Below, one piece after another: positions 48,689 through 62,200 of a DNA stretch of 64,000 nucleotides. The position numbers and the translations under genes were made by a program. The notes below the pieces were generated by a model that saw only the letters and a list, made by a program, of their open reading frames with translations, had not been told where the DNA came from and searched no databases. Numbering within the stretch: position 1 is the first letter of the stretch; each line of letters starts with the position of its first letter. This stretch comes from Strongylocentrotus purpuratus (Eukaryota > Echinodermata > Echinoidea > Camarodonta > Strongylocentrotidae), in NCBI RefSeq assembly GCF_000002235.5, contig NW_022145604.1, forward strand, positions 1,995,339-2,059,338, given 5' to 3'.

Positions 48689-49171
48689 CTCATCATTAGT
48701 CTTGCACCTAATTTAAAGCGACTAAGAGTAATTTCCCCTAAAGCTCGCCCGCTCGCTCGCATTTATAGATGATACAATTATAAGTCACTTTAAAACAAAT
48801 GTTTTTTTCAGTCTTCCGTGATGCTTATAACCCCATCATGATTTGGTTTTTTCCTCTTTATAAGATGTAATTTTTCACTCTGCGACCTCACAGATCTTAC
48901 ATTTTTTTCTCGCTCGCTTTGCTCGCTCGCAAATGAATATTCAGAAAATCACACCCAGCCGAAAGTGTGATGCTTAAGCAATATCTTGTATGATATATAA
49001 AGAAAAACAAATATTGAAATCGTCCCTGATAATGGAATCACAATGAAAGGGTATATACCAATGTCTAAAAAAAAATGTATATTTTCGCTTTGAGATTTCG
49101 CTTTGTAGGTGCCCTTTTTGTTGGTGCTTTCCACTTCGGAAATAGCTCATGCTTGCGCGCACAGGGGGTGT

Positions 49172-49179
49172 CTGTGTGT

Positions 49180-49236
<57 letters not shown>

Positions 49237-49252
49237 GGGGGGGGGGGGGGGT
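49172..49252. repeat. (TG)n microsatellite and G run
   Basis: About 30 TG repeats followed by a G run of 17. The remainder of 48700-49890 shows only short direct repeats (GGATTCGTGCG, GGGAGTCTGA). Confidence 0.9.
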
Positions 49253-49894
49253 TCCTCTTTAGCTCTGAAGCTGATTTTTTTTTTACCTGGATTCGTGCGA
49301 TTCGGTTAATACTTTTAGAGGGAGTCTGAGGGGTGATGTGCCCCCCTCTGAAGCTGACATTTTTTTGATTTTTGAAACTGGATTCGTGCGTTTTGGTTAA
49401 TACTTTTTTTGGGAGTCTGATTTGATTTCAAAACACCTGCAATTAATGCGGAATGGGGTTGCAGCCTCTCTGTCCCCGAAAATTTAAAAATTACCAATAT
49501 GCATTTGTTATATCTTATCTCGTATATTTTGGTGACAATTAACACTTTTCACAACATACATAAGCTCAAATTTCCGCTCACTCGCCAAATTATTGAACCA
49601 GGAAATAGATATTGGGGCAAGAGGCTTCAGCCCCCCACTGATGGAAATGTCAAAAAAAAATTGCGCGCGAGCATAATTTGAAAACGGCGAATGATGATAT
49701 CGGACAAGAGATGTGACGGGAGCATGTCCCCTTTCCAAAATAATTGTGCCCGTTTGTAGGTACCAGTACACTTTTAAAGTACAGTGCTTCTAACATGACC
49801 TTGTCAGTATTGGTAAGTTTAAATTACGGTCTGCGCGAATTTCGAATTTCCGCCCCCCCCCCCCCCTATTGGAAAATCCTGGATCCGCGCCTGC

Positions 49895-50315
49895 CTCCCC
49901 AAATAAAATTAAACTAAATCCTTTTGATTTCTTTAAAAAAGTTCTGTGGGACTGTCATAAGAGACGAAACATAATTTAGTTTTGAAAATACATATATTTT
50001 CAACAAATTAATTTTGCCAAACATCGTTAAATCTCGTTGCTTCCACCAACCGATTAGTCTTTTGATTTTGCTCAAAATTTCCTTATAGTTCAAATCATCT
50101 TTTATTTTCGGATGACGTGCGAAATATACCCCTAGGATTTGTATATGTTGTACCCGAAGTCCAAAAAAGAGGTAAACCCGGCCTATCACTTTCCTCTCCT
50201 AACCACATAAAATTTGTCTTATCCATATTTATCTTCAATCCACTTAACTTTTCAAAGTTTTTGAAAACTTTCTTTACTCTGTTAACAACAAGTATGATCG
50301 AATCTCTTGAGCTCT
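49895..50315 (-). mobile_element. L1/Tx1-like LINE fragment
   Basis: Minus-strand frames read KLSGLKINMDKTNFMWLG at about 50200-50260 and, after a frameshift, IKRLIGWWKQRDLTMFGKIN and KLNYVSSLMTVPQNFFKEIK. These blocks are typical of the thumb region of L1/Tx1-group reverse transcriptases. The fragment is truncated at both ends and ends about 100 bp upstream of the CLP1 start codon. A C run and GGATCCGCGCCTG (G-run element end) adjoin it at 49850-49895. Confidence 0.8.
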
Positions 50316-50418
50316 AGCGCCATCTCTTGGCTAAATTTATGCAATCTTGCGTTGATCAATAGACTAGGCCTAATCTGAGAAAGTTCAAGTCGGGAATCTT
50401 TCCAAACATTCAAATACG

Positions 50419-53400
50419 ATGGCCGAAGGAGAGGAAATAGAGCACTTGCAAGTAAGTTATTGATACGAATTTAACCCATGTGTATTTTTAACTGACTTTC
50501 ATGCAACATATCATTGAAACTAAGGACTTTCGAAGTGGAACCCGGCCCAGTTAAAGTCGATTCTATCTAGCCATCAGACGACAGCGTGCGCACGCTGAAC
50601 TTCTCGGCTTGGACGGGCTGAAGGTACGCTGAAAAGGAAGTCCGGTCGCGGTCGGTTAGGTTAGCATGTATTTAATTAGGCACAAATTTACACAAGACGT
50701 CCAACGTCGGCAGATGATCACCCTTGTCTAGATGCTGAACAGGCTTTGACAAGTAGCAGAATAGAAGTAGAAGTAGGCCTAGACCCTCTTCTAGATCTAG
50801 ACTCCAGTAGTAGATCTAGGTCTAACTTTAGTCACTAGAAGTAGAAATTGCTTGTAGAGTCTAGACTACTGTCTAACAAGTTAGTCTGTACTACTGTAGG
50901 CCTAGATCAAGTTGAATTCATCCTGACCCTTGGCTTGGTCAAATAATTCATTTGTCCAAGGAAAACTTGAATTTAAAGGAAGAGAAATGGGCGCTTGTTC
51001 AGAAACCTATCCAAAATTTGACCCTTGACTAGAACTCCGGCGTGGAGATCTGTAGTTAGACCGAATTTTCCGTCTCTTTCGTTCGTTAGCCTCTTATTGG
51101 GGTAGGGTCGGCCGGCTCTCTCTTTAGAGACGGAAACCGTCTATACACATTCCCTTGATAACGCCACGGCCATTTCAGGTCGTAGCGTTTTGCCCCCAAA
51201 ATCCCCCAAAATGTCATTTTACCTCGTGTATATCCAAATGTAAATTAGGCCTAGGGACGGTCTAGGCTATAATACATCGGTTCCACTTACTAACTAGATT
51301 AAAATAATCCGTTTAATGGTCCCTTTTAAGGAAATTATGGGTCAAAATCGACATCCATGTTGAAAATCTTGCAAGCCGTGTTAAACTCTCGCTGCCGAAG
51401 TCATCTAAATCAATCTCATCCCTTCTACTAGTCTACGCCGAAGGCAAAATGATTATGAAGGAAAAACTGTGATAACGCCATTACGAACGTGTAGATGGCA
51501 CACAGTTTTTCCTTCATAATCATTTTGCCTTTGGCGTAGACTAGAAGGGATGAGATTGATTTAGATGACTCCTGCAGCGAGAGTTTAACCCGGCTTGCAA
51601 GATTTTCAAAATGGATGTCGATTTTGACCCATAATTAGGGTGTCTGAACGATTTTTCAATTTTCAATTTGGGATCGTTTTTCACCATTTTTGTTTGATAT
51701 TTGAATAAAAAAATGTTATCAGAATAATACATTTCAAATTTCAAGTCTCACCGATGTTGCTATCAAAAGTTACAGCCCCTCCAAAACGCTGGTATATTCA
51801 TATCATTTTGGTCAAAATCGACGAAAAAGACGTCCACGCAGAGTGATGTTGTTTTGCTAAATTTAGCCAAACAGCTGTATCGCGCGATATGCAAGCGTAT
51901 GCATATCGTACGCATGCTGCTAAGCCAATCCGCGACTTGCAGCTTGAGCTACGCTGTCTCCGCGACATGTGCCATTGACTAGTATGGTTGGCGTTCGTCG
52001 CACAATAAACCCGGAAGTGAATGCACGTTATAGTCAATGGCAATATCGCGGAGATGTCTCCGCGATATTGCCATTGACTATAACGTGTATTCACTTCCGG
52101 GTTTATCGAGGGAATTGCCAACCATAATTTCAGTCACTATAATGTGTTTCGTTTGGGGTTTCGTTCGTGCGTGGAGATGTTACGCGATGTAACCATGGTT
52201 TGGACTGAGCGGAGCGCACGCCCCCTAGTTAGCTGATCCACCAAATAGCGAGAAGGGTATTTTTAAACTGTTATCAGTTGTGATCCCTGGGGGCTAGCGA
52301 AAATATAATCACATAGAATTGTTCCTTAGGACTGGGACTACTTATCAATCGGGGCGTCATATCTCAAAAGTGACAAACCTCAGAGTTAGCCAGGACACAA
52401 TGTTTAAATTGCTGTTTTGACCAAGATATTTTTAAAATTTCGGGGGCTACGCCCCTTTGGAAATATTGGAATTCACCTGCTCTTTCATATGACACCTCAT
52501 TCATTGATTATCACCTTCAGGATCACAACAGATAAAGGTTTGAATCTCGATTTGAAAAAAAAAAATTGACTTTTTTTGCATGGTCGCGCAATGCACGCAG
52601 GCTGCATAGGGATGCGTGTAATCTCTATGGGAAGAATTTTAGCACACAACATCGGGTGCACGATCAGACACCCTACCATAATTTCCTTAAAAGGGACCAT
52701 TAAACGGATTATTTCAATCAAGTTAGTAAGTGGAACCGATGTATTATGGCCTAGGCCTAATTTACATTTGGATATACACGAGGTAAAATGACATTTTGGG
52801 TTTTTTTGGGGGGCAAAACGCTACGACCTGAAATGGCCGTGGCGTTATCAAGGGAATGTGTATAGACGGTTTCCGTCTCTAAAGAGAGAGCCGGCCGACC
52901 CTACCCCAATAAGAGGCTAACGAACGAAAGAGACGGAAAATTCGGTCTAGGAGATAGTATGAAGGGGTGACCAAAGTTCGCGGAAATTTTAGAACATAGT
53001 CTAGTAGTACAGTAGTCTACATGTAGACCTAGATCTATAACTAAGTATTACAAAAATGTGATATTCGATCTTTGATTTCTCATATTCTACACAAATGTAT
53101 TTAGATCTAGATCTAGATCTATTTCAATTATTACCAAATGGACGGCAAAGTTTTTTTACTACAGACTGGTTCATCTAGAAAATTTATCGTCAAAGGATTT
53201 CGGAGATAGATCTATCAAGATCTAAAAATTTGATGTTCGATCGTGCGTGCGCGCTGCATCCAAAAAAGTCATAAAAACAACAAGACCTAACTTCACGCAC
53301 AGGGGTTTACAGTTGATTTATCAAAAAATGTGATCCATCAAAAATAAGGTAATATCATGCAAGATATCATACAATCTGTTGGTACAGTTTTGAGGAAGTC

Positions 53401-56400
53401 TGCTCTCAAAATGAAGATTTTCAGACCCTAATATCAGTGTGTTGATAATTTTTCGTTTGTTAATATTTTCACAATTTCGTACCCAATTCCAAAGGAAATT
53501 TCATCTCTGGGTAATTTTATGTTCCTCTTTCCATTGGTGATATCAGATTTTTGAAATCTTACTGATTTTTTGAGATAGCGAAACTTGGGTCACGCGTGAA
53601 CTTTGGTCACACCACCATACTAAAACATACCCAAAATGAAGTAAATATTCATTAAATGTCCACATAAAGATCATGAGTTAAAATTCGTTATGTTTATTCC
53701 CTGTTTCGTGTCAATTTTCTTGTTATTTTTGGAGTATTTTTTGGGATAAACGTTGATTAGACATTAGGGTAGATAACTTCACACAGGCACGTGCCCGCAA
53801 CCCACCATCGGTATGTACTTGTACACCATTAATTACAACAACAACAAGTATTTTTTTTTGTTTTAAATGATATTTTATTTCCTTCCTCATAAAATTCACA
53901 TTTAAAAAAATTGTACATGTATCTCTTCCTACCTGATTTGCTATCTAAGTCACAACAAGGTTGCATGAAATATCCGGACCCACAATGCATTTTAGCCTTT
54001 TCTTTGTCACAAAACATCACATTTCTGTTAAACTTTCTCTTATAGGAAATGGGAAAGGTTTTCTGCTAATACGTTGTCATTTCCATCGCAGAGACAATAC
54101 TGATTCAGCCAATTTAGAGAGCCCATACATGTTGTACTTATCGTCATTACAACTTTCAAAAACTCATAACTTTCTCATTTTTTGTCTGATATCATGCCAA
54201 CTTTCACCTCTGTTTTTTCTGCTTATATTGTACCTCTATAATAGTTTGTTTTCAAGGTTGGATTTCCCTGTAATGATATCTACTACACACACTGCAATAG
54301 TGCTGTAAGTCAGACGCTATGTTCGGTGCGGTTCGGCAGAGTTCGGCAATTTTTCACCCGAACTTGGTTCGGTTCGGGGTTCGGTAATATAATAGCAAGC
54401 AGCGTTATAGCCACGGCGGTCGGCACTGGGCGGGCCGCCCGCCCTGCTTGCCGGGCCCTACCAGCACGGAGGGCTTCTGCACACTACTTCCGACCAGCAC
54501 GAATCTGAATATATCTCACATTAAAAAACTGCTCTAAACGTAATTGTTTGTGAAGAAAAATACTACTTACAGGTACATTCGTATTTCCGTCTTGAATCAT
54601 GTTTTATTTTCAATTTTAAAAGAATCATGTTTTCAACTTGTTGATAAATGATATTTTTTAAAGATTTTCCAAGACGGTTTTTGTCTAATGTTAGAGTCAT
54701 GAAAGCTGCCATCTTGAATAGAGACTCAGGCTTGTCAATAACTGTTTTTTATAAGTTTTTATTTTCAATAGGAAAAATATAAAATCCCTATTTTTCCTGA
54801 ATAAATAAATACCATGCTATAATATATTTATTTCATTATTTATATTGTAAAATTTGTCCAATATGGTTAAAATAAAAACATTAATTTTTTGTTGAGTGGC
54901 TTTGAGCTGAACCTGTTTTGATCATGCACATGTATTCTTGTTTATGGCTTGCGATCGCGACGTAGCGTGGTCAGGATTTGGGATTTAAATGGCGCCAGTG
55001 AAGTTGCGCCCACCACTGGATAGGCATAAATCACAAGGGCGGAAAATTGGGAAAAAAGTAAATATAAAATGAGCAATCATGACATGAAAATTAGGTACAA
55101 AATGACAAGTTTATTAGCTTGCAAAAACGTTTACATTTTTCTGCCGAACATCCGAACCAGGCCTTTGCGTTCGGTTTGGTTCGGTTTGGAAATGCCACGT
55201 TCGGTTCGGCGGTTCGGCTACAGGACTACCCTGTAACCTTGTTAACTCTTTATATGCAACACAAATAATCTCCCTGTGCCACATTAAAATGACTTTTTTT
55301 TATCATGGGATAGATTTACCAAAGGCTGCACGATTGTTCAATTGTTTCCAGTGCAAAATTTATCTATACCAGTGTAATTACCAGAAATGTGTAATTTTGC
55401 AAAGCCATGTTGTTGCTCAAAGCAAACCTTTGTTTTGTGCAAAATTTCATGTGTTGCAAACGAGCAACCTTGCAGAGAGGCTATGCAAGGAAAGCAATTG
55501 TAGTTTTGCACCCCCCCCCCCCATCCCAATTTACATAGTGGGATTTGCATTTGATCTTTGATATATATGGGTACGTTTATGCTCAATTTTGAAGGTTTGA
55601 AACGCTCATCGTAAATGCTCATCGTAATCGCAGTTCCACGGTGTACTGTTTGTGCTCACTTCTCTGGCTCCTCCATGCATGATTCTGGCTGGGTGGTCTT
55701 GCAGCTGGATTCGCAAACCTGCACTGCTCATGCTACGTTGACCCAATTTAAAGGCGTTTACAAACGATTGTGCATTTATGCTTCCCAGAATCGCCGATCC
55801 AAAACGTACCTATCTGTGAGTTTATGTTTTTCTGTGATTCTACAAAAATGAGAAAGAACGCAACCATGTTTTGAACTAAATGCGTAACAAATGCCTCATT
55901 CTGGCCAGAAAAAGCTGAGCATAAACGTACCCTATGACATGTATGCTATATATCAGGATTGACTTATTGTATTCATATATTACCCAAAATCAAAGGTACA
56001 TTGTATTTCAGCATTGCAGTAATGAAGCCAGCAAATAGGAAAGGCTTGTCAAAGTTGGCCCATTCTAAATTTATGATAAATCAATCCTATTATTTTGGGG
56101 GATTACACTAGACTATTCTGATATGAAATTTGAAATTATAGTTTTACATTCACGTGGTAGATGTGTTTTTTTTTCATGGAAGGTTTGATCATCAGTGAAA
56201 TCAGAGATGGGGCTATGGGGGGTTGTCATATTCCCCACTCCCATGGAGTAATCATTGATCATCCAAGACATCTCATCATCTTCATCTTGCTACCTCCGAA
56301 GAGGTAACAGGAAAGGATTATTCCTAACTGATGATGAATTAAAAGAAATGAGAATCCTATTTGTACTAATCTTTAGTACCTCAATGTAATGGTTAGTAAA

Positions 56401-59143
56401 TTGATGTGATTCAGTATTTTGATTGAAAACATCATTATTCACCTTTTTTTTACAGGTATAGTTAGCAGATTCAATATTTGAAAGTATTTTGGAACAATTA
56501 GGAAAAATTTCTAGATCTGAGAGACTTGTAGTTGTTGCAAAGTCAGAGAAAATAGGTTTTTGGAGACTCTCCTGTCATGTAATGAATATTCATTGCACCA
56601 ATGTGCATATTCATTAGCTGTGAACATGTAGACTTTTTATTCAGTTTTTTTGTTATTGTTCAGAAAAATATTCCATGTGGAAAAAAATATCAACATGGTC
56701 TGCTGATGTAGAGATAAAACTGGTCTTAAATTGTTTAAACCTAGTTAAGCATACATTATTTACTGAGATGAAATTTAATTCTGATATAAGTAATTTACAG
56801 GTTTTTAGTCAAAATGTTTGTATTTAAAGACTACTACATGTCTTGTGGATTGACATGTGCTTTGTGCTTTGTGTGTGTGTTGAACAGTGTGTGTACGGTA
56901 TGCGCATGCACGTTAGCAGTACAAGGCTGTGTGTGGAATAATGGACAGGGGCCCAGCTGTGTACACTACACGGTGCAGTGCACATGTGCACGAATTTATT
57001 TTGCTATGAGCGTTTCATCGTTGTAGGTTGGGCATTGAATACTGTATTACTACTCTCATAATTCCATATGGAATCTCCTGAGGAAATAGCTGTTGAAAAT
57101 GCAAAAGATTGTTCCAATTGGGAAGAGTTAAAGGCTCAAACTAATCTAGGAGCTGAGGTAAGAATGAATTTTCCACAGTATGTACCTGGGGTATTCATAA
57201 ATTTATAAAAATTAAATTATGGAAATATCAATTTTCAATTCATATTTGTATATAAATGATGTTGATGATAATAAAAATGTGGAAATAGCATTTATGCATT
57301 CATCTTTTAAAATTTTATATTTGATGGTATCTGGGAAATATGGAAAAAATGATCGTTATTTATTTGCACATTTGTGGTTTTTATTTTATTTGACGGTATA
57401 TATTATATGAGAGTTTATAAATGTTCATTTTAATAGTCGTGTGAATGTAATGACTTAAAGATGTTATACACACAGTCTGCTAGTTTTGTATTGTAATTGT
57501 TGAGGAATTTTAATTCTCCTAGAATTAAAAATATAAATTTTTATATGCAAGTAGTCTCTTTAATAATTGGAGGGTTTTTCCCCAATTTTTCTTACATGTA
57601 TATGCATTTGTTAACTATGCACGTATTACATAAGATTTCCTATAATATAGTATATTTCATAATACAGTCAGACCTGTCGATAGCGACCACCCAAGGGAAA
57701 CAATCTTTGTAGACAGGTTCCTTTAGTACATGTTTCAATGAGAAACAATTTTCAAGGGAAACAAAACATGTGGTCTTTATAGACAGGTGGTCACTAAAGC
57801 AGGTTTGACTGTTTATACAGTGTATATATTTAATAACTTGAATACCTACATGTACCCTGTACTATTTTCGTAAAGTATTTTCATTTATGCACTTTGCCTA
57901 TTGATAGCTTAATAATAGTTATTGCATAGTCAAAATGTGGGTTACAAACATTTAGTGTTACAAGGTTGGAGGGAAAAGGCTTGGCTGACCTAGCAACATT
58001 TAATGTGGTATGCAATCTTGCTTCTGACTATTGAAATATAATTATTTGTAACATTTTGATTGAAATAATTTGTAATGGCACTCAACAAAGAGTCTGCATT
58101 ACATTGGATTATTACATTAGGAAATTGCCCCATGGATTTGTATGACTCAGAGTGTACATGATGTACGTACAATGTACTCATTGTGAACAATCACACCTGT
58201 CATTCAATTTCAATTATGTGAAATAGTTGCCCAGTCAGTGTCATGAATTATTCATGTGATATTGCCTGTGCAGTATGAGATTTGTAATTGTTATTTTTGT
58301 TCTGTCATTCTGTAAAAATATTCCTATACTTGGTAGCATTCCTCCAAAAGACCCCGTAAAGGTGTTTTAAACTTATACTATATTTAAGCCTACATCTTTA
58401 AATAGTCTGTTTTAAATTCTTCTTCTTTGTTTTCCTGGATAAGAATAATCATCATTGGGCCAAATAAGCCATTATGGTAATTCGTAATATAACAAAATTT
58501 ATGCCTTTGTGAAGCACCTGTTACAATTCTTACAAATTATTTCATTAATCTTTTGCGAATAAATCATAAACGTATCTCAAAAATTATCTCAAAAATTATC
58601 TCAAAAATTATCTCAGAATTAAAATTAATAGGTAGGACATATACATTATGGCTTGCCCTATCTAACAAGGCATAATATTAATTCTTCTCTATACATTATG
58701 AACAATCTATTTTTTAAATATTTTTTTTGCTCTCAGCTCTTCTCAAAGTTATTTCTCTTTTTTTTCCCTCTTGCGTACAGGGAGGCAAGGAGTACAACCT
58801 TTCTCAAGACAACGAGCTCAGATTTGAAGTAGAAAACAATGAAATTGTGCAAATGGAGGTAAAAGTTTCCTTTTTGGCCTAATAATTGTAATCATGACTT
58901 TATTGTGTTACAATCGGACTCTATTGCATTGACTTGTGACAGACTGAAGCATGGCTTTTATTCCTGAACACTTTTCTCCTAAGAATAGCATTTGAAGATT
59001 TGTCATAAAACGCACAGTAACCCAAACATATTTTACATCCTTTAACGTTGTGATGTGCAAGCATCTACCAGTATTTGATTAAATTACAAATTCTAAGTGT
59101 TAAATTTGAGTTCAACTATCAAAAGGATCAAATGTTGCTGTAG

Positions 59144-59175
<32 letters not shown>

Positions 59176-59197
59176 GTCGTTGTCGTCGTCGTCGTCG

Positions 59198-59260
<63 letters not shown>

Positions 59261-62200
59261 CTCTTATTGTTGCATAATAACTGTTACAGTTGCGTTTTAC
59301 TGTCTTTTTTATCATTCTTAGGCCTAAAAAAGAAAGATGTTGTATTACCCTATAGGTGCCAACACATGGGTCGGACAGTTGAAAAGCCTTTTTTTTTTTA
59401 CTCCCTCTTTGGGCTGATATTTCTCAGTTTTGAATGCTTTAATACATTTTTTTCTAAAAAACAGTAAACAAAAAAACTTTTTTTAAAAGCCGACCGTAGA
59501 TTTCAAGATTTTGGGGTTGGTCGCAAAGGGCAATGCAACATTTTTTTATGATTCTTATTGTGTTATTCTGTTTTGTTTCAGATCAAAGAAGGTCTTGCAG
59601 AAGTGTTTGGCTCGGAGCTGATGAAGAATAGAATTTATAAGTTTGCATCCGGTTCTAAAATAGCAGTATTCACATGGCAGGGATGCAAGATTCTAATATC
59701 CTTTTCACTCATCTAGAAACTAATGGTGACATTATGAAAACAATCAAGTATTAAAGAATTGAAATGGAATCAAATGATTTGCTTCTCTTACAGTATTTTA
59801 TACAGTTTATAAGACATTTATATCACCAATATTTTGCACCAATAAAAAAAAAGATGTGTTTGTTTTATTATTCAAAAACAGTGTACTGATAATAAATAAA
59901 TTATGTTATACATGAATTATGAATTTGAGATGAGATATGCAAGATGCGTTATTCTTTAAAACTCTATGGCACTATGAAAGAAGGAAAATTAAATAGCCTT
60001 AACAAAAAAATTCATATCCAGTAGTGCATGGAACTTAAAGCGGGACTGCACTACTTGCGCCCTCTATAGAGCAAACAATGCCTAAGCCATGATCCTCTTT
60101 TTCTTATATTGAGAGCTGAGTTGATGAGATAACCACCTGTCAGTGACCATGCAGGGAGGTCTAATCCCTCCCTGGTCAAATGTAGTGCAGACAGGCTTTA
60201 ACTCAAAGTACATGTCAACTACTCTACTAACACTCAAAATCATGTGTACACTGTACCTCATAGAGTGCTGCTTCAGTATTCAAACTTGATATTTTGACAA
60301 AAGAAATATATAAAGCCCATGTTTTAATCATTTTGATACCAAAGAACTAAAAAGTAAACTGTTGCAATTTCAAGGCCAAGCTTGGCCTGCTTTCAAGACT
60401 TTACATATTTATTCCTTGACTGCTTTCCTGTACCTCCGAGGGAAGACAGAGGTAGCGTACGTTTCCAAAGAGACACCCATGATGGTGTATCTCAACACAC
60501 ATGCAGCTCTAGAACAAATGAGACAACAGGCTGAACTGGAGGCTACTAGAGGACCTAAGGTTAGGAAAAGATTTTACATTTCATTTACTCTGTTTTTTTT
60601 CTGTGATTTCAATGGTACTTGAATAGTGCCATATGTTATTGAATCATGAAAGTGCAGACACATGTGTAAAAGTGGAATGAAATTTTTTTTGTCATATCTT
60701 GATGAATTTCTCTGTGCATTTGAGTTGTTATACATGTAGGTCATTCATATGCCTTGGTAAACTCTACAAAAGGCCATTACAGAGAGGAAAAAAAAAGAAG
60801 TGTATTCAGAACTTGCCTAGAAAGATACGTTCAATGTTTATGGAAATGAAGAACAAATTAGTTCTGTGCCTCTTAACATAAAGGTTTGCGATCAATCGCA
60901 AATATGATATAAAGATTCTGATCAGTTAATAGTCAGCCTTAGCCATTACCATTTTAAATTTTGCCATGCAGGTCCTGGATACTGGATAGTGTCAAAAGTT
61001 TTTTTTTTTTTTTTTTTTTTTTTTGGGGGGGGGGGGGGGGTGGGGGGGGGGAGGGAGGGGTGGTGATAACATTTTAAAGATAGCCTAAGGAGGACACCTT
61101 TTCTTGTGCATTCATCATCATCTAGTGCTTCCCTTCAGAAGGGGTTGCCGGCTATGCACCTCTATCGCTATCTGTCATATACCCTTGCTCTAACCTCTCC
61201 ATAGTTAAGATCTGTCCATGTCTTGACATCGTCATACCAAGTGATTCGCTGTCTACCCCTTTCTCGTTTACCCTCTACCATTCCTTCCAGCAAGGTCTTC
61301 TACAATCCTCCATCTCTCAAAACATGACCAACATACACTAGTTTTCTCTTCTGCACTGCATTAATCAGTTCTCTCTCTTTGTTTGCTCTGTTCAGGACTT
61401 TTGCATTAATTCATGCATATTTTTGTTGTTTTTATCAATTTGTTTTGTTTAGGTGATGGTTGTAGGACCTGGAGACGTGGGGAAGAGCACAGTATGCAGA
61501 TTATTGTTAAACTATGCAGTCAGGGTCGGTAGGAGACCTACTTTCATTGAATTAGATGTCGGTCAGGTGAGTCTACTCTTATTTTACGAGAAATTTCATC
61601 CCATAATTTGTGATTGCAAGAAACACACTGACAATTTACTTTTGTTTGCTCTTTTTTAGATCCTTAACTTAAACTAAATTTTTTAATGAGTCTTTCAATA
61701 ATAGTTATACCGTAAATCTCTGTGGATAAGGCGCACTTTTTTCCGTCGGCAAAAATCAGAAGTCGGGGGTGCGCCGTATACACAGGTACAGGATATTTCG
61801 AGTTCTCAAAATGCCACTTTTTAGTGGTTTTCAAAAATCTCTGTGACTCAACATGAATTACATAATGCAAATAAAGAATAGGATTTACTATTTGAAGTTA
61901 AACTACGTTCCTAATTTGAAGGGAAGAGAGTTTTTTTGTTTTTTTTCTTCAGTCACGATAAATTATGCCCCTTCACAAAGCACTTTGCCAGCCGAAGCTC
62001 TCCCGTGTCTTCAGCTCACTCACCTGTATCATGCAGCTCACTCACTCACGAAAACTAGCCTGTCCAAATTTCTGTTTGGACTCACGAGGAAATTTTTTCT
62101 GTCATCTTTAGTTTTAAAAACAACATTGTTACTAGGTCTAACTTAGTTCACAAACACTTCAACTGTGCCTCGTAATAAAATAAAAGTATTTTCAAACACT

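Larger units (their letters stand above)
51057..52949. mobile_element. Large fold-back element in CLP1 intron 1, split by an insertion
   Basis: The left arm 51057-51470 and the right arm (51498-51636 plus 52676-52949) are inverted copies; they share TAGACCGAATTTTCCGTCTC at the outer ends. The arms meet around a loop at about 51470-51498. The right arm is cut by the element 51637-52675. Confidence 0.9.

Noticed and set aside
59097..59467. Frames with poly-His, poly-Ser and poly-Met
   Set aside because: Pure products of the (ATC)n microsatellite.
59582..59717. CLP1 exon 3 ending with an in-frame stop (truncated protein)
   Set aside because: The stop lies after the AT-AC donor; splicing there restores the full conserved frame.
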